Origin: Avena insularis
Taxonomy: Eukaryota; Streptophyta; Magnoliopsida; Poales; Poaceae
Direction of reading: 5' to 3'
Length of the DNA: 64,000 nucleotides
Assembly: GCA_023614405.1 (NCBI GenBank)
Contig: JAJUPC010000236.1
Span: 336,001 to 400,000, forward strand
The notes beneath the pieces are model-generated. The model saw only the letters and a program-made list of their open reading frames with translations. It made no database searches and had not been told where the DNA came from. Of this stretch, positions 20,745-30,799 are shown piece by piece (the first letter of the stretch is position 1; every line of letters starts with the position of its first letter). Made by a program: the position numbers and the translations under genes.

Positions 20745-23700
20745 CCCCCCAAAACCTCTCCAGTGCATCCCCTACCCTTTTCTAGCCTGGCCAACCACTG
20801 TGCCCACGACCAAATGGGCATGGCCATTAATGCTGAGCACCTTGCGCCCGGTAACCGGCGATAGCACGCCCCTAGCGTCGCCAGCCTCGCCCACCTTGCC
20901 CAATGCATCGCTCGTGGTCCACTTCCCCCTCCAGGCCAGCCCCAATTCGACGACAAAGTGAAGAGAAGCCAGGAACCGCCGCGCCTGGAACGTGTCTGCC
21001 ATGCCGATGCTGCCCGCAGAGCACGCCCGGTCCCCGCTCAGCCAGACCCCGCCTTGCTCTCGCCGCCCACCTACATGATCACCACCGCCCCAGGAAGCTA
21101 CTAGACATGCCCATTTCCCCGACCATGCCCCGTAGTCGCCGGCCACCGCAAAGTTCGCCGTCGACAGAGACATCATGCGCGACGTGCCGCTCACATCTCC
21201 CGACCACCTCGCACTGCACACTCACCTCCGTGACACTCGCCAGTGCACCGCCCACCGTCCTAGCCCACCGCCCAAGCCCCTAGCCCGCTGTGCCGTCGTC
21301 ACCGGCGAGCTCCACCCATGCCTCTCTGCACCCCTCGTCCCGCTATAAATAGAGCGCCTCCCAGCACCATCTCCTCACACCATCCCCATCCACTCCCCCT
21401 CAGAAACCTCCCAGAGCCCCACCGGAGCAAGCCGCAGCCCTAGCGCCGGAATTTTGCCGGAGTCTACCGCGGAAGGAGGAGAAGGGCGCCAGTGATCCAG
21501 GCCATCTCCCGGGACGCCGCCGGTACCAGGAGAACCGCCGTTGTCATCTCGTTCGTTTGCCTGCCTCGCCACACTCGCCGGAGCCCTAGTACGCCCCCAC
21601 TGCACCCTCACCGACCGTGCTAGGGTTTGTCCCCGTCGTGAACTGTTCCGGCGAGGACGATGGATGTGAGTCGTTGATCCAGGATCTAATCCTACGACCA
21701 CCGTCCTCCCATACCGATTCGACAACCCCTACCCCACTGACAGGTGGGGCCCCCACTTAAAACCAGCCTGGGAGCTATGTGGAGTAAACTGGGCTGGCCC
21801 ATTTATTTCTCGCGCGACCCATTTGATTCAAATTTAGCTTTTTTCTTTTTAGACTTAGACTTAGTTCTGTACCTTAGTTTAAAAATCAATTCAGAGAGTT
21901 TTACAAATCCAAATTGAGTGAATCCAATTTTTTTGGAAAGCAAATTAAAATCTCTATCCAAGCCCGTTGGATTTAAATCATTTAGAGTTATAGATCTCTC
22001 CTAGCTAAAACAACAAGACAGAAGCTTTTGCACATTCAAACATTTTTATAAAATCAACCATAATAGCTTTTGAGTTGAGTCCAACTCTCAAAAATCACAT
22101 TTAACCATACCTATCTGAATATGTAATAATATTAAGGTTTGCATGCAGTGACTTTGGACTAGTACCAAAATAATTCTATATAGGCATTTCTAGTCACTTT
22201 AAATCATTAATTATTAAACTTAAACTTATTAAAATGTGATCCCACCTTTAAATCACATTCCCATACTTTAGAATATGTGGTGAGGACATGTGTCCACATG
22301 ATCCCATATTTTAATTGGAGAATATTAAATCTTAGTTAATTTCAATGAGTAGAAATTACTTTTCTCAAATAAAATAAATGAAACTAGTTCATTAAACCTT
22401 GTGATGTTTGTGATGACAATAGATCATCAAATGTGTGCTTTAGTGTGCTAAGTAGACTAGTTAAGTATTGTTTGGTGATTGTGTATTCCGTATGTATTTA
22501 TAGACGATAGTACCGACCAAGTCTACGAGGAGGAGGACTTCTACCAAGAGGAGGAGGAAGAGAATTTCAACCACTGCACCAACCAAGGCAAGCCATCATT
22601 AACAATGCAAGCTAACCCTTGCCAGCTAGATAACCTAAGCAAAGGCATTAGGCATGCTTTGGTTATACCATTTAGACTTATACCTACCCCAAGTTTTATT
22701 TACAAGCTTTACTTTCTTTACTTTACCAAAGTTTCTTGACAGCATAAAGAGTATAAAACTTGACATATCTAGTTAGACTTAGATGTCATTCTATGGAATG
22801 ATATTGATATTAGCATCCCACCTTAGTGAACACTCTTAACTTAGTAGTTTAGAGCTAAACCAAAACTTGATCACTTTAGATGGGAATACTTGGTGAAAAT
22901 GACTTGTGAAAACCTTGGAATGATGAGTCATTCTATTGAGATGTTTTGACATGTGTTGAGAAACACAAATGGTTTATGATGATGATGAAAATGTGAAGGC
23001 ATGAGCCTTAGCCCTTTTATAAAAACTGATGGTTGGGTTCGAATGTGATACCATTCCAATTTTACCGTACAACCACAATACCTGAATTGGGTAAGGCTTA
23101 GCAGGAAGTTTATATGCATTAGTATTAATTCCCTCGCGGGAGAGGTTTGAGATGAGGCTACCTCTCAATGTTGTCCACCTATGCAGTGCCCAGGATGACA
23201 AATGGTCATGGCTAGGAGGCCAAGCTCATAGGAGAGGTGCTTATACTAGAGTGTGTAAAGGAAAGGTTATGTTTGATTATCTACATACTAAGTATGATGA
23301 TTCAGGGTTATCCCTGACAGATGTATCGAATTTTGTGGTGAAAGTGTACCACCTCTGCAGAGTGTCAAACTATTCGAATAGCCGTGTCCGCGGTTATGGA
23401 CAGTTGGAGTGGCCATTACATTGTCAGATGTTTTCAAAATGACTTATGAAATGAGTTGTGACATGACTTGACCACAACAGAGTTGTGACTATGATAACTA
23501 AGTTCCCACTTAGGTGATTTAGAACTTTATTTTATCTTTCTTTGTTTCTGAACTCATCTTAGGTTTCAAACTTAGCTTTACAAATAAAGTTAGAACTTAG
23601 CATTCCTACTAGAACTACCTTACTTGTTACTGATAGTTTGCGAGTACTTAAAGAGTACTCATGGGTTTTATCCCTGGTTATTCCTATGGCCAGACTATGA

Positions 23701-23981
23701 GGAGGATTAGCCTGAAGGAGGACAGCAGGACGGCTACGACAACTAGGATCATCTCCCATCGTCAGCATTGCCTGTGACACTGAAGATAGACCCCACCGCT
23801 ACGCTACTTGTTTGTATTAAGACTGGATCCTGAGATCCTTTATTTGTGTAAGACCTTATTATGGTTTGTAATGGATGATGTACTGTGATATCCAATCTGT
23901 TATGTCTCGCAAAAATGGTAATCCTGGGATTGCGATGTATGGCGTAACAGGCATCTGGGATTAAAAATCTGGGTGTTGGCA
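20745..23981 (+). repeat. 5' LTR, left end missing
   Basis: Matches 34850-38087 over its whole length with only scattered differences and small indels. A TATA box TATAAATA is at 21344-21351. Frames at 22479-22739 and 23152-23442 recur in the other LTR simply because LTRs are duplicates. It ends TTGGCA, three bases before the primer site. Confidence 0.9.
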
Positions 23982-23984
23982 AGT

Positions 23985-23997
23985 TGGTATCAGAGCC
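23985..23997 (+). promoter_or_regulatory. Primer-binding site
   Basis: TGGTATCAGAGCC complements the 3' end of plant initiator tRNA-Met and lies three bases after the LTR. Confidence 0.9.
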
Positions 23998-24606
23998 ATA
24001 TTGACCATAGGAGACCCTAGTTAGAATGGACGTCCAAAACAAAAACTTAGTTTCAAAAACCAAAGTGAGTATTTGTGAAAACTATTTCTTCTCTTATCCT
24101 TGGGATTCTTTCTCTCAAAAAAATTCATGCTCCTCCAAATTCTTACATTACTACATAAAACTTTGACACACTTGATCACTTCACTAACCTTCTCACCATA
24201 AATTCTTATAGATGGAAGTTCAGTACAGCAAGTTCTACCAGTTGGGCAACGTAGGCCAACTGATCTTCGAGAGGGATCTTGATTCACTATCTGAGTACTT
24301 GGAGCGTCCTCATCTGGAATTTCTTGGATCTCAACTCCCGGGTCCACCAGGAGGAGATTTTTAGTGGCTAGTAGTTGCTGATCTTCGAGGCAAGTTAGAA
24401 GCACCAATGTCCGAGAGGATTCAGTCCTCTGTCAGAGGGAACAACTGGCTAGATGGATTAGCTAGGGAAATGCATGAAGCTCTCGCTCGTCTTTGCGCCC
24501 AGAGTGTCAACCTAATCCAAGGAACCCGCTTTGTTCACTTTGCAAGGCGTGACTCTATGGGAATGCCTCTAGATATGCCAAGTCACCCGGTGTTGAAGCG
24601 TCAAGT

Positions 24607-24611
24607 GGAGA
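24607..24611 (+). repeat. Target-site duplication GGAGA, left
   Basis: GGAGA precedes the nested element's 5' LTR. An identical GGAGA follows the 3' LTR at 28973-28977. Confidence 0.92.
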
Positions 24612-25465
24612 TGATGAGGATATATACAGGGATTATGATGATTCAGACTGTTTGAACTGGAAGGAAATATTGAGTCAAATCAATAATGACTATCAGGGGA
24701 ATTCATTCCTAGTTGACCATGATGCTTTCATTTATAAGAACTTTATATTACCTAAGTCTTTGTGTTATTATATGATCAGGTACAGGGGAGAAGAAGGCGT
24801 CGCACGGAGTGAGGAGCTGAAGCATATGGAGTATGGTGTGTTGATCAATGAAGAATGCGTGAGGGAGGAGAGGAAGGAAGCGCAAGGAGCTACCGAGAAG
24901 AAGATCAACACATGGCAGGATCTCTGCCGCGGCAGAGAAACGACGCGTTTTTTTGCCACGGTAGGCTGCAGACGCCAACGAAACAGTCCTTTTTGCCATG
25001 GCGGTATCACGGCTGAGAAACTGCCTGAATCGCCATAACAGTAAACCTGAACCGAACCAACTTTAGGTCGGTTTGTACCCTTAGTTGGGTGGGACCAACT
25101 CGGATCCACCCTTAGGCCGATGCCCCCAGACTCATAAATAGATGGGGCGCACTTCTATCTAGGGTTAGACCACATTAAAATATTTTGGAGATGTTTCTTT
25201 CAGAGAACCTCTAGAATTACCCTGTGTTCAAATTCTACAACTATAATTGAGTGTGATCTGTTGTTCCATTGGGAATTAGTAGATTGCATACAACCGTCAG
25301 GGTCACGTCACAAGAGTGTGGTGTTGTGAATATCCTACAAGGTTCGAGATCTGTTGCACTAGCATCAGGGAACGAGCGGGAGAGATCATAGCTACGCACT
25401 AATTATCTATGATCCACCATATCATCGACAAGATCTTGCTAAGAAGATCGGGCCACCCCATATCA
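24612..25465 (+). repeat. 5' LTR of nested non-autonomous element
   Basis: Begins TGATGAGGATATATACAGG and ends CCCCATATCA. The U3 palindrome cassette is at 24920-25040, with the perfect TCTGCCGCGGCAGA at 24923-24936. A TATA-like CATAAATAGATGGGG follows near 25132. It encodes the tail NFILPKSLCYYMIR. Confidence 0.92.
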
Positions 25466-25468
25466 TCT

Positions 25469-25480
25469 TGGTATCAGATT
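25469..25480 (+). promoter_or_regulatory. Primer-binding site of nested element
   Basis: TGGTATCAGATT, identical to the site at 6257, lies three bases after the LTR. Confidence 0.85.
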
Positions 25481-25783
25481 TCCTTGTTGCCTCGGTAAGC
25501 AACCACAATCCATCCATAGATTAGAGAGTGTTTTTCGTCCTATACAGAAAAAGGCCCACAAAAAGAGTTGCCATAGCCTAGATTGCATCGTAGACGAGTA
25601 ATAGTTGTTGGTCGTGTTCATCCTTTAGTTTAGATCTAGATCTGTTCTTCGTAGATCTATTTTCTAGTCGTTTTCTAGTCAATTTCCACCATTGTTTCCG
25701 CCACCACAAGGTCAGATCCGATCTAATCTAAGAGTCCTAGTATACTACTCTTGGCCGAGTTGGAATTAAAAAAAAATTCTATC

Positions 25784-25917
25784 GACTCTACCGCGGCACG
25801 GAAACAGCCTGTTTTCCTGCCGCGGAGTCATGTTCTGCCACGACTCGGATTCGCTGTCGCGGCAGGATTTTCTGCCACGACACGGTTTTGCCCTGTTTTT
25901 CTGCCACGGCAGGAAAT
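25784..25917 (+). repeat. Leader palindrome cassette (TGCCGCGGCA type)
   Basis: Repeated variants of CTGCCGCGG, CTGTCGCGGCAGG, TTCTGCCACGAC and CTGCCACGGCAGG fill the leader between primer site and ORF. They are the same motif class as this element's U3 and different from the CCGGAC motifs in the leader at 6684-6760. Confidence 0.8.
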
Positions 25918-26569
25918 TTTACAAAGTGTGAATTTGCACTTTTCCTTAAACCTTAGCCACAGCCATTCTATTACATAGGTGTAGGAACTTTCCCATTGAG
26001 AGTAGTTTCCGCTCCTACAGGCTGCTCATAGGATTTTGGTGCTGTACTTTGTAATTGGCCGTGTGTGATATATCAAATCAAAAAAGAGAAAAAGCAATAT
26101 AGCAAGAGAAAAAACAAAAAAAAGAGTTATACAAAAGAAAAAGAAAAACAGAGAATTTGAGCAAGAGGCCTAGTGATATCTTTGTGCACCAGTAGATTGA
26201 GCAATCTTGTGCCTGTTTACTTTGAGCTTTGCTAGTGTCTCTCGATCGTAGTGCAACACCCTTCATAGTTGCACTGCCACGTTTTTCTCCACGTGTGTGT
26301 TTCTTGGGTATTTGTACGATCAGCACTAGGACTTGTTTGCGGTGTACTTAGGGTACCATACCTAGAGCTCCACCATAAATAACCTGTGTGTCCTATGATC
26401 ATTCTCTATACCTTTGATATTCACTTCATCACATCTGTGCATAAGCTGTTGATTCAAATTGATAAGCATCACTATTCACTTTGGAATGGTAAGATCTACT
26501 TTCTTGTCAGTTTTGAGTGAGTTGTGAGTGTACCACCAAAAAGATTTTTTTTGCACTAATATACTAATC

Positions 26570-28318
26570 ATGACTTCTACTAGTGTTGATGTGATGCAGA
26601 AACCAGATGATGTTTATCATGACTATTTAGCTATTGTGGTTGGCATGGCATATGATCCAACTACAATCAAGTGGCGATTGGAAAGTTCTACCACGCCAAC
26701 ACAATATCAGATTTGGGAAATTGATATGGGATTTGGTTTTGCGAGATGTTGTACTTTCGATAGCAAGTTTAATGGACATATAGAATATATTCTTGCTCAT
26801 CAACGTGTCGATGAAAAGGTAGCTCGTCGGTGGGAGGATGCAAGAATTGTGTATGGTGTCATGGGTAAAAAATTCCTTTGGGAAGATTTCCAGCAATTTC
26901 TACGTTCTATGTTTTTGAACAACTACAAATGGCCTATTCCAGAAATTTTGAGAGTGGACACTAATGAGACAAGTGAGTTATCTACTAACGTAATCATGTC
27001 TACTCCTAGTGTTGTATCTTGTGATGTGCAGGTTGTTTTTGAAGAAAGGGAGCCGCCTATTTTACAACCTACATCACACGATATGGTATTGTCACTTGAG
27101 GAGATTGTTGATGAAATTGGTACTGATTTAGAGCTTTAGCAAACATGTGCGACATATTTTGAGTCTATTCCTTTACTGAAGCCTCCTTGTGATTTTCTTT
27201 GCACTACTGTTTCAGCACCATGTGATAGTTTACCAAATTCAAATTTTGATCATGTGGTACTGATTACACATAAAGAAATACTTTCTCAAATACCACCTAC
27301 TGATATTGTGTATTCCATCATGCTAAATGAACCTATGAGTATGAGTTGTGCTATGGATAAGATTTCTGAAATTTCATTTTTGAATTCTAGCACATATTCT
27401 CCTAGTTTCACTTTCAATCTAATTGGTGAATATAGCATGGATGCAAATTTTCTTGTGGATCACATATGCATTACTTGTGATAGAATCGCTAAACTGAAAC
27501 AAGCTGTTTTCAGCCATATATGCAATGTGTCACAAAATGTTTGCTATGGGACAATAGTTCATGTTCGAGATATTATGGAAATACGTTCTGATCTAGTTAA
27601 CATATTGCAACCAACACAAGTAATTTTACCTATGTTGGATTGTTTTAATCTTGCTAGGATAGAACCCAAGTTTTCATATTCATTGTGTTTGTCCCAAAAG
27701 TCTTTGTCTAGTTATGTTACTACTTTAGACTTCATTGATATTTGCAAATTAAGTTGCATCTTACTTACTAGACAACATGATCATGTTCATAATAATCAGA
27801 GTAGCGCAGTTGAAGCATGGCATGAATCAATTTGGTTTTCAGACATATTGAATTGGTTTGATCTTGTGCACAAATTTGATCATAGATCTTCTCTGCGAAA
27901 ACACAATTTAATATTGAAGAACAAGACTATCTATTTAGTTGTTTTTCACCAAGATCATGATTCTTTGTACTTCACTTATACCTGCAATTTAAGTTGCTTG
28001 ATGTATACTGGGCATACTTTTCATGTGAACAACAATAATACAGCATGTTATATATACATATACTTTGCGTACACATTGTTCTTTTGGTTTCTCCCACTTT
28101 CAGCTTACCTAAAGCCGAGGACGACTTTTCATGAAGAAATGGAGGATGATGAGGATATATACAGGGATTATGATGATTCAGACTGTTTGAACTGGAAGGA
28201 AATATTGAGTCAAAACAATAATGACTATCAGATGAATTCATTCCTAGTGGACCATGATGCTTTCATTTATAAGAACTTTATATTGCCTAAGTCTTTGTGC
28301 TATTATATGATCAGGTAG
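26570..28318 (+). pseudogene. Long ORF of the nested non-autonomous element
   Basis: One frame of 583 codons runs from 26570 (MTSTSVDVMQKPDD) to 28318, with a single internal TAG at 27137. The start context and first codons resemble the gag start of the relative at 7302 (MSSSDDDVVLQKK). The rest shows none of the gag, zinc-knuckle, protease or RT motifs. It is rich in Ile, Leu, Cys and His (for example VFSHICNVSQNVCYG), with a hydrophobic stretch near 28045-28110 (YIYFAYTLFFWFLPL). The frame crosses the purine tract into the 3' LTR and ends in the tail shared with the autonomous family (NFILPKSLCYYMIR). I recognise no function. Confidence 0.72.
28130..28146 (+). promoter_or_regulatory. Polypurine tract of nested element
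   Basis: The purine-rich GAAGAAATGGAGGA lies directly before the 3' LTR. It is also coding sequence of the long ORF (residues FHEEMEDD). Confidence 0.75.
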
Positions 28319-28972
28319 ATGGGATAAGAAGGCGTAGCACGGAGCGAGGAGCTGAAGCATATGGAGTATGGCATGTTGATCAATGAAGAATGCACGAGGG
28401 AGGAGAGGGAGGAAGCGCAAGGAGCTACCAAGAAGAAGATCAACACATGGCAGGATCTCTGCCGCGGTAGAGAAACGACACGTTTTTCTGCCACAGCAGG
28501 CTACCGCGGCAGAGAAACGGGCCCAAATTCTGCCACGGCAGAAACCTGAACCGAACCAACTTTAGGTCGGCTTGTACCCTTAGTTGGGTGGGACCAACTC
28601 GGATCCACCCTTAGGCCGCCGCCCCCAGACACATAAATAGATGGGGAGCACTTCTATCTAGGGGTAGACCACGTTAAAATAGTTTGGAGATGTTTCTTTC
28701 ATAGAACCTCTCGAATTACCATGTGTTCGAATTCTACAACTATAATTGAGTGTGATTTGTTGTTCCATTGGGAATTAGTAGATTGCATACTACCGTTCGT
28801 GGTCACAACTGTGTGCACAAGAGTATGGTGTTGTGAATATCCTACAAGATTCGAGATCTGTTGCACTGGCATCAGGGATCGAGCGGGAGAGATCATATCT
28901 ACGCACTAGTTATCTATCATCCACCATATCATCGACAAGAGCTTGCTGAGAAGATCGGGCCACCCCATATCA
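28147..28972 (+). repeat. 3' LTR of nested non-autonomous element
   Basis: Matches the 5' LTR, with scattered substitutions and a short stretch missing in the palindrome cassette (28455-28550). Ends CCCCATATCA and is followed by the target duplication GGAGA. Confidence 0.92.
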
Positions 28973-29348
28973 GGAGAACCTCGACTTCCTGCTGTACGGC
29001 CGACAGAAGGAATTGGACAATGCTAGAGAGTTCGCCAACCACAACCTCGCCATTGCCGCCCAGAAGGCCTAGACTTTCTCGCTACTAGTCAAAGGTCGTC
29101 AGTCTCTTTGCCATCAACGCGCAAAGAAGGATCGCACCATCGACCGTCTCCCCAAGGAGGTAGCTAACCTCGAGAAGACCATCAAGGAGTAAGAAGCTTA
29201 GCTTGCAGCAAAAGAAGAGGAAGAGGAAGGTGAAGATATCCAAGGGGATATTGACTCATTCCTTAGCAACGATGATGATTATCTGGAGGATGATGCCATG
29301 GACTTCTACACCGACGATGATGACTCTGACTTCATCGATGATGAGTAG

Positions 29349-29619
29349 ATGCACTAGAGCACTATCGTAGGAGTGAGGAGTATCGGTCCCATTGTATCTT
29401 AGCTTGCAGAATCGTTCTTAAAACCATCTGTTTTCCTTTGATGTTGTGGTGTGTGTGTGTTTGTATCGTGTGCTTTGCTTGAATGAATGAAAAGAAGTTA
29501 GTTGCAAAACCTGAGTCAAACTCAAAGTTTTAGCCTTGAAGCCAAAACTATAGAGCTTAGAACTTTCCCTCTTACCCCTTTATCTATCTCAATCTTCAGA
29601 GACTCGTGGAAACGAAGGA
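29349..29619 (+). other. Spacer between extra ORF and gag
   Basis: Non-coding stretch with a GT-rich run (GTGTGTGTGTG near 29448). It probably serves as the leader for gag. Confidence 0.5.
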
Positions 29620-30772
29620 GGGAGCAGCTCATCGCAAGACCCAATGCTGCAGATTCTGTAGACTCTCATTGCAGACCGTGAAGCTAGTAGGGCAGAGCGC
29701 CAAGCAAATCTAGCCACACTATAGCAGATCACCCAGATGGCTCATAACAATCAGAACCATGGAAATCAGGATCATCATGGATCCAAACTCAAAAACTTCT
29801 AGAATACCAATCCCCCAATCTTTAGCAAGTCTGAAGACCGACTGGTTGCTGATGACTGGTTGCAGACAATGGAGAACATCTTAGAAGTAGCCGGAGTGGA
29901 TACCAACAAGAAGGTTCTTTTTTGGCACCCACTATTCGGCAAGAGATGCAAGGGCATGGTGGAACAGCACCCGCACAATGAACCATGGTCAAGTGATGAC
30001 ATGGGAAGCCTTCAAAGTCAAGTTCAGCCGCACCCACGTGCCACAGGGTCTAGTCACCCGAATGAGAGATGAATTCAGAGAGCTAAACCAAGGCAGAATG
30101 ACTGTAGTGGAGTACCGTGACAAATTCTTGTCCCTCGCCAGGTATGCACCTGGTGAGATCAACACGGAGGCCAATAAGAAGAAGATATTCCTGAATGGAC
30201 TGCATGATGAGATGCAGACGGTTCTCGTCAACATCCGTTTCGAGGATCTGGAAGAGCTAGTCGACTCTGCCATTCAGATAGAAGGGAAGATTAATCAAGC
30301 AAACGACAACCACAAACGTCGTATGATGCACCAAGCTGGATCCAGCAGTCACCCGAAGTACCGTCCCAACCCGTCTGCTGGATATGCACCGCGGAACAAT
30401 CGACCCCCAATGTCTCGCCCAAGCTACCCCAACCGTAGCGAAGGAAATGTGAAGTCCAGAGGAAACAACAATAACCCCGGCAACTCCAGCAATTTCAACA
30501 GTGCACCTCCCAAGCACAACAACAGCAACAACAGCAACAACAACACTACACCCAGAACTGGAAGCAATGTTGTGCCCGTGGCAGCAAAAGACAAGTCTCA
30601 GATTACTTGTTTCGAGTGTGGAGTGAAGGGTCACTACTCCAATGAGTGTCCTAAGAAGATTGTCGCCACTGCCAATGTGAATGCCCAGCTCAACAGCAGC
30701 GTCATGTTCAACCCGGAAGAAGATTCGCCCCAGGGAACCCTCACAACCGCAACGACCGTCTCTTCCACATGA
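29620..30772 (+). pseudogene. gag of the Tekay-like element
   Basis: The coding signal begins near 29640 (LQILQTLIADREASR), with no clear ATG and early TAG codons. It continues through NPPIFSKSEDRLVADDWLQ (about 29815) and, after a frameshift near 29925, ARAWWNSTRTMNHGQVMTWE. The C-terminal half is Asn/Ser/Pro-rich and holds the intact CCHC knuckle CFECGVKGHYSNEC (about 30607). Gag forms the capsid and binds the genomic RNA in the cytoplasm. The frame is lost at 30770, just before protease. Confidence 0.9.
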
Positions 30773-30799
30773 ATGCCTAAGAAGCCCAAGAAGCGCCAG

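Larger units (their letters stand above)
24612..28972 (+). mobile_element. Complete non-autonomous LTR element (TGCCGCGGCA subfamily)
   Basis: A 4361-bp element with LTRs (TG...CA), primer site, leader, one long ORF, purine tract and 5-bp target duplications on both sides. Its LTR ends, primer site and the sequence around the gag start match the CRM-type elements at 1-3295 and 5256-9690, but no zinc knuckle, protease, RT or integrase is present. It should therefore depend on proteins of an autonomous relative, as known for rice pairs such as RIRE3 and Spip (analogy, not homology evidence). Confidence 0.92.
24212..29348 (+). pseudogene. Extra ORF upstream of gag, split by nested element
   Basis: An open frame of about 256 codons starts at 24212 (MEVQYSKFYQLGNVG), stops being readable at 24611 where another element is inserted, and resumes at 28978 in the same frame (NLDFLLYGRQKELDNAREF). 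The second part is charged and helix-prone and ends in an acidic tail (SFLSNDDDYLEDDAMDF, DDDDSDFIDDE) at 29346. In-frame stops are at 24362 and 29070 (TAG), 29190 (TAA) and 29199 (TAG). I do not recognise the product. It precedes gag in the sense orientation, where the tobacco/rice type Del elements I know of have none. Confidence 0.7.

Noticed and set aside
22479..23442. Two frames conserved between 22479-23442 and 36557-37543
   Set aside because: Conservation follows from the LTR pair being duplicates; stop positions differ and no domain was recognised.
30470..30560. AAC-rich run as a microsatellite
   Set aside because: It is the Asn/Ser-rich linker of gag, in frame with the zinc knuckle.
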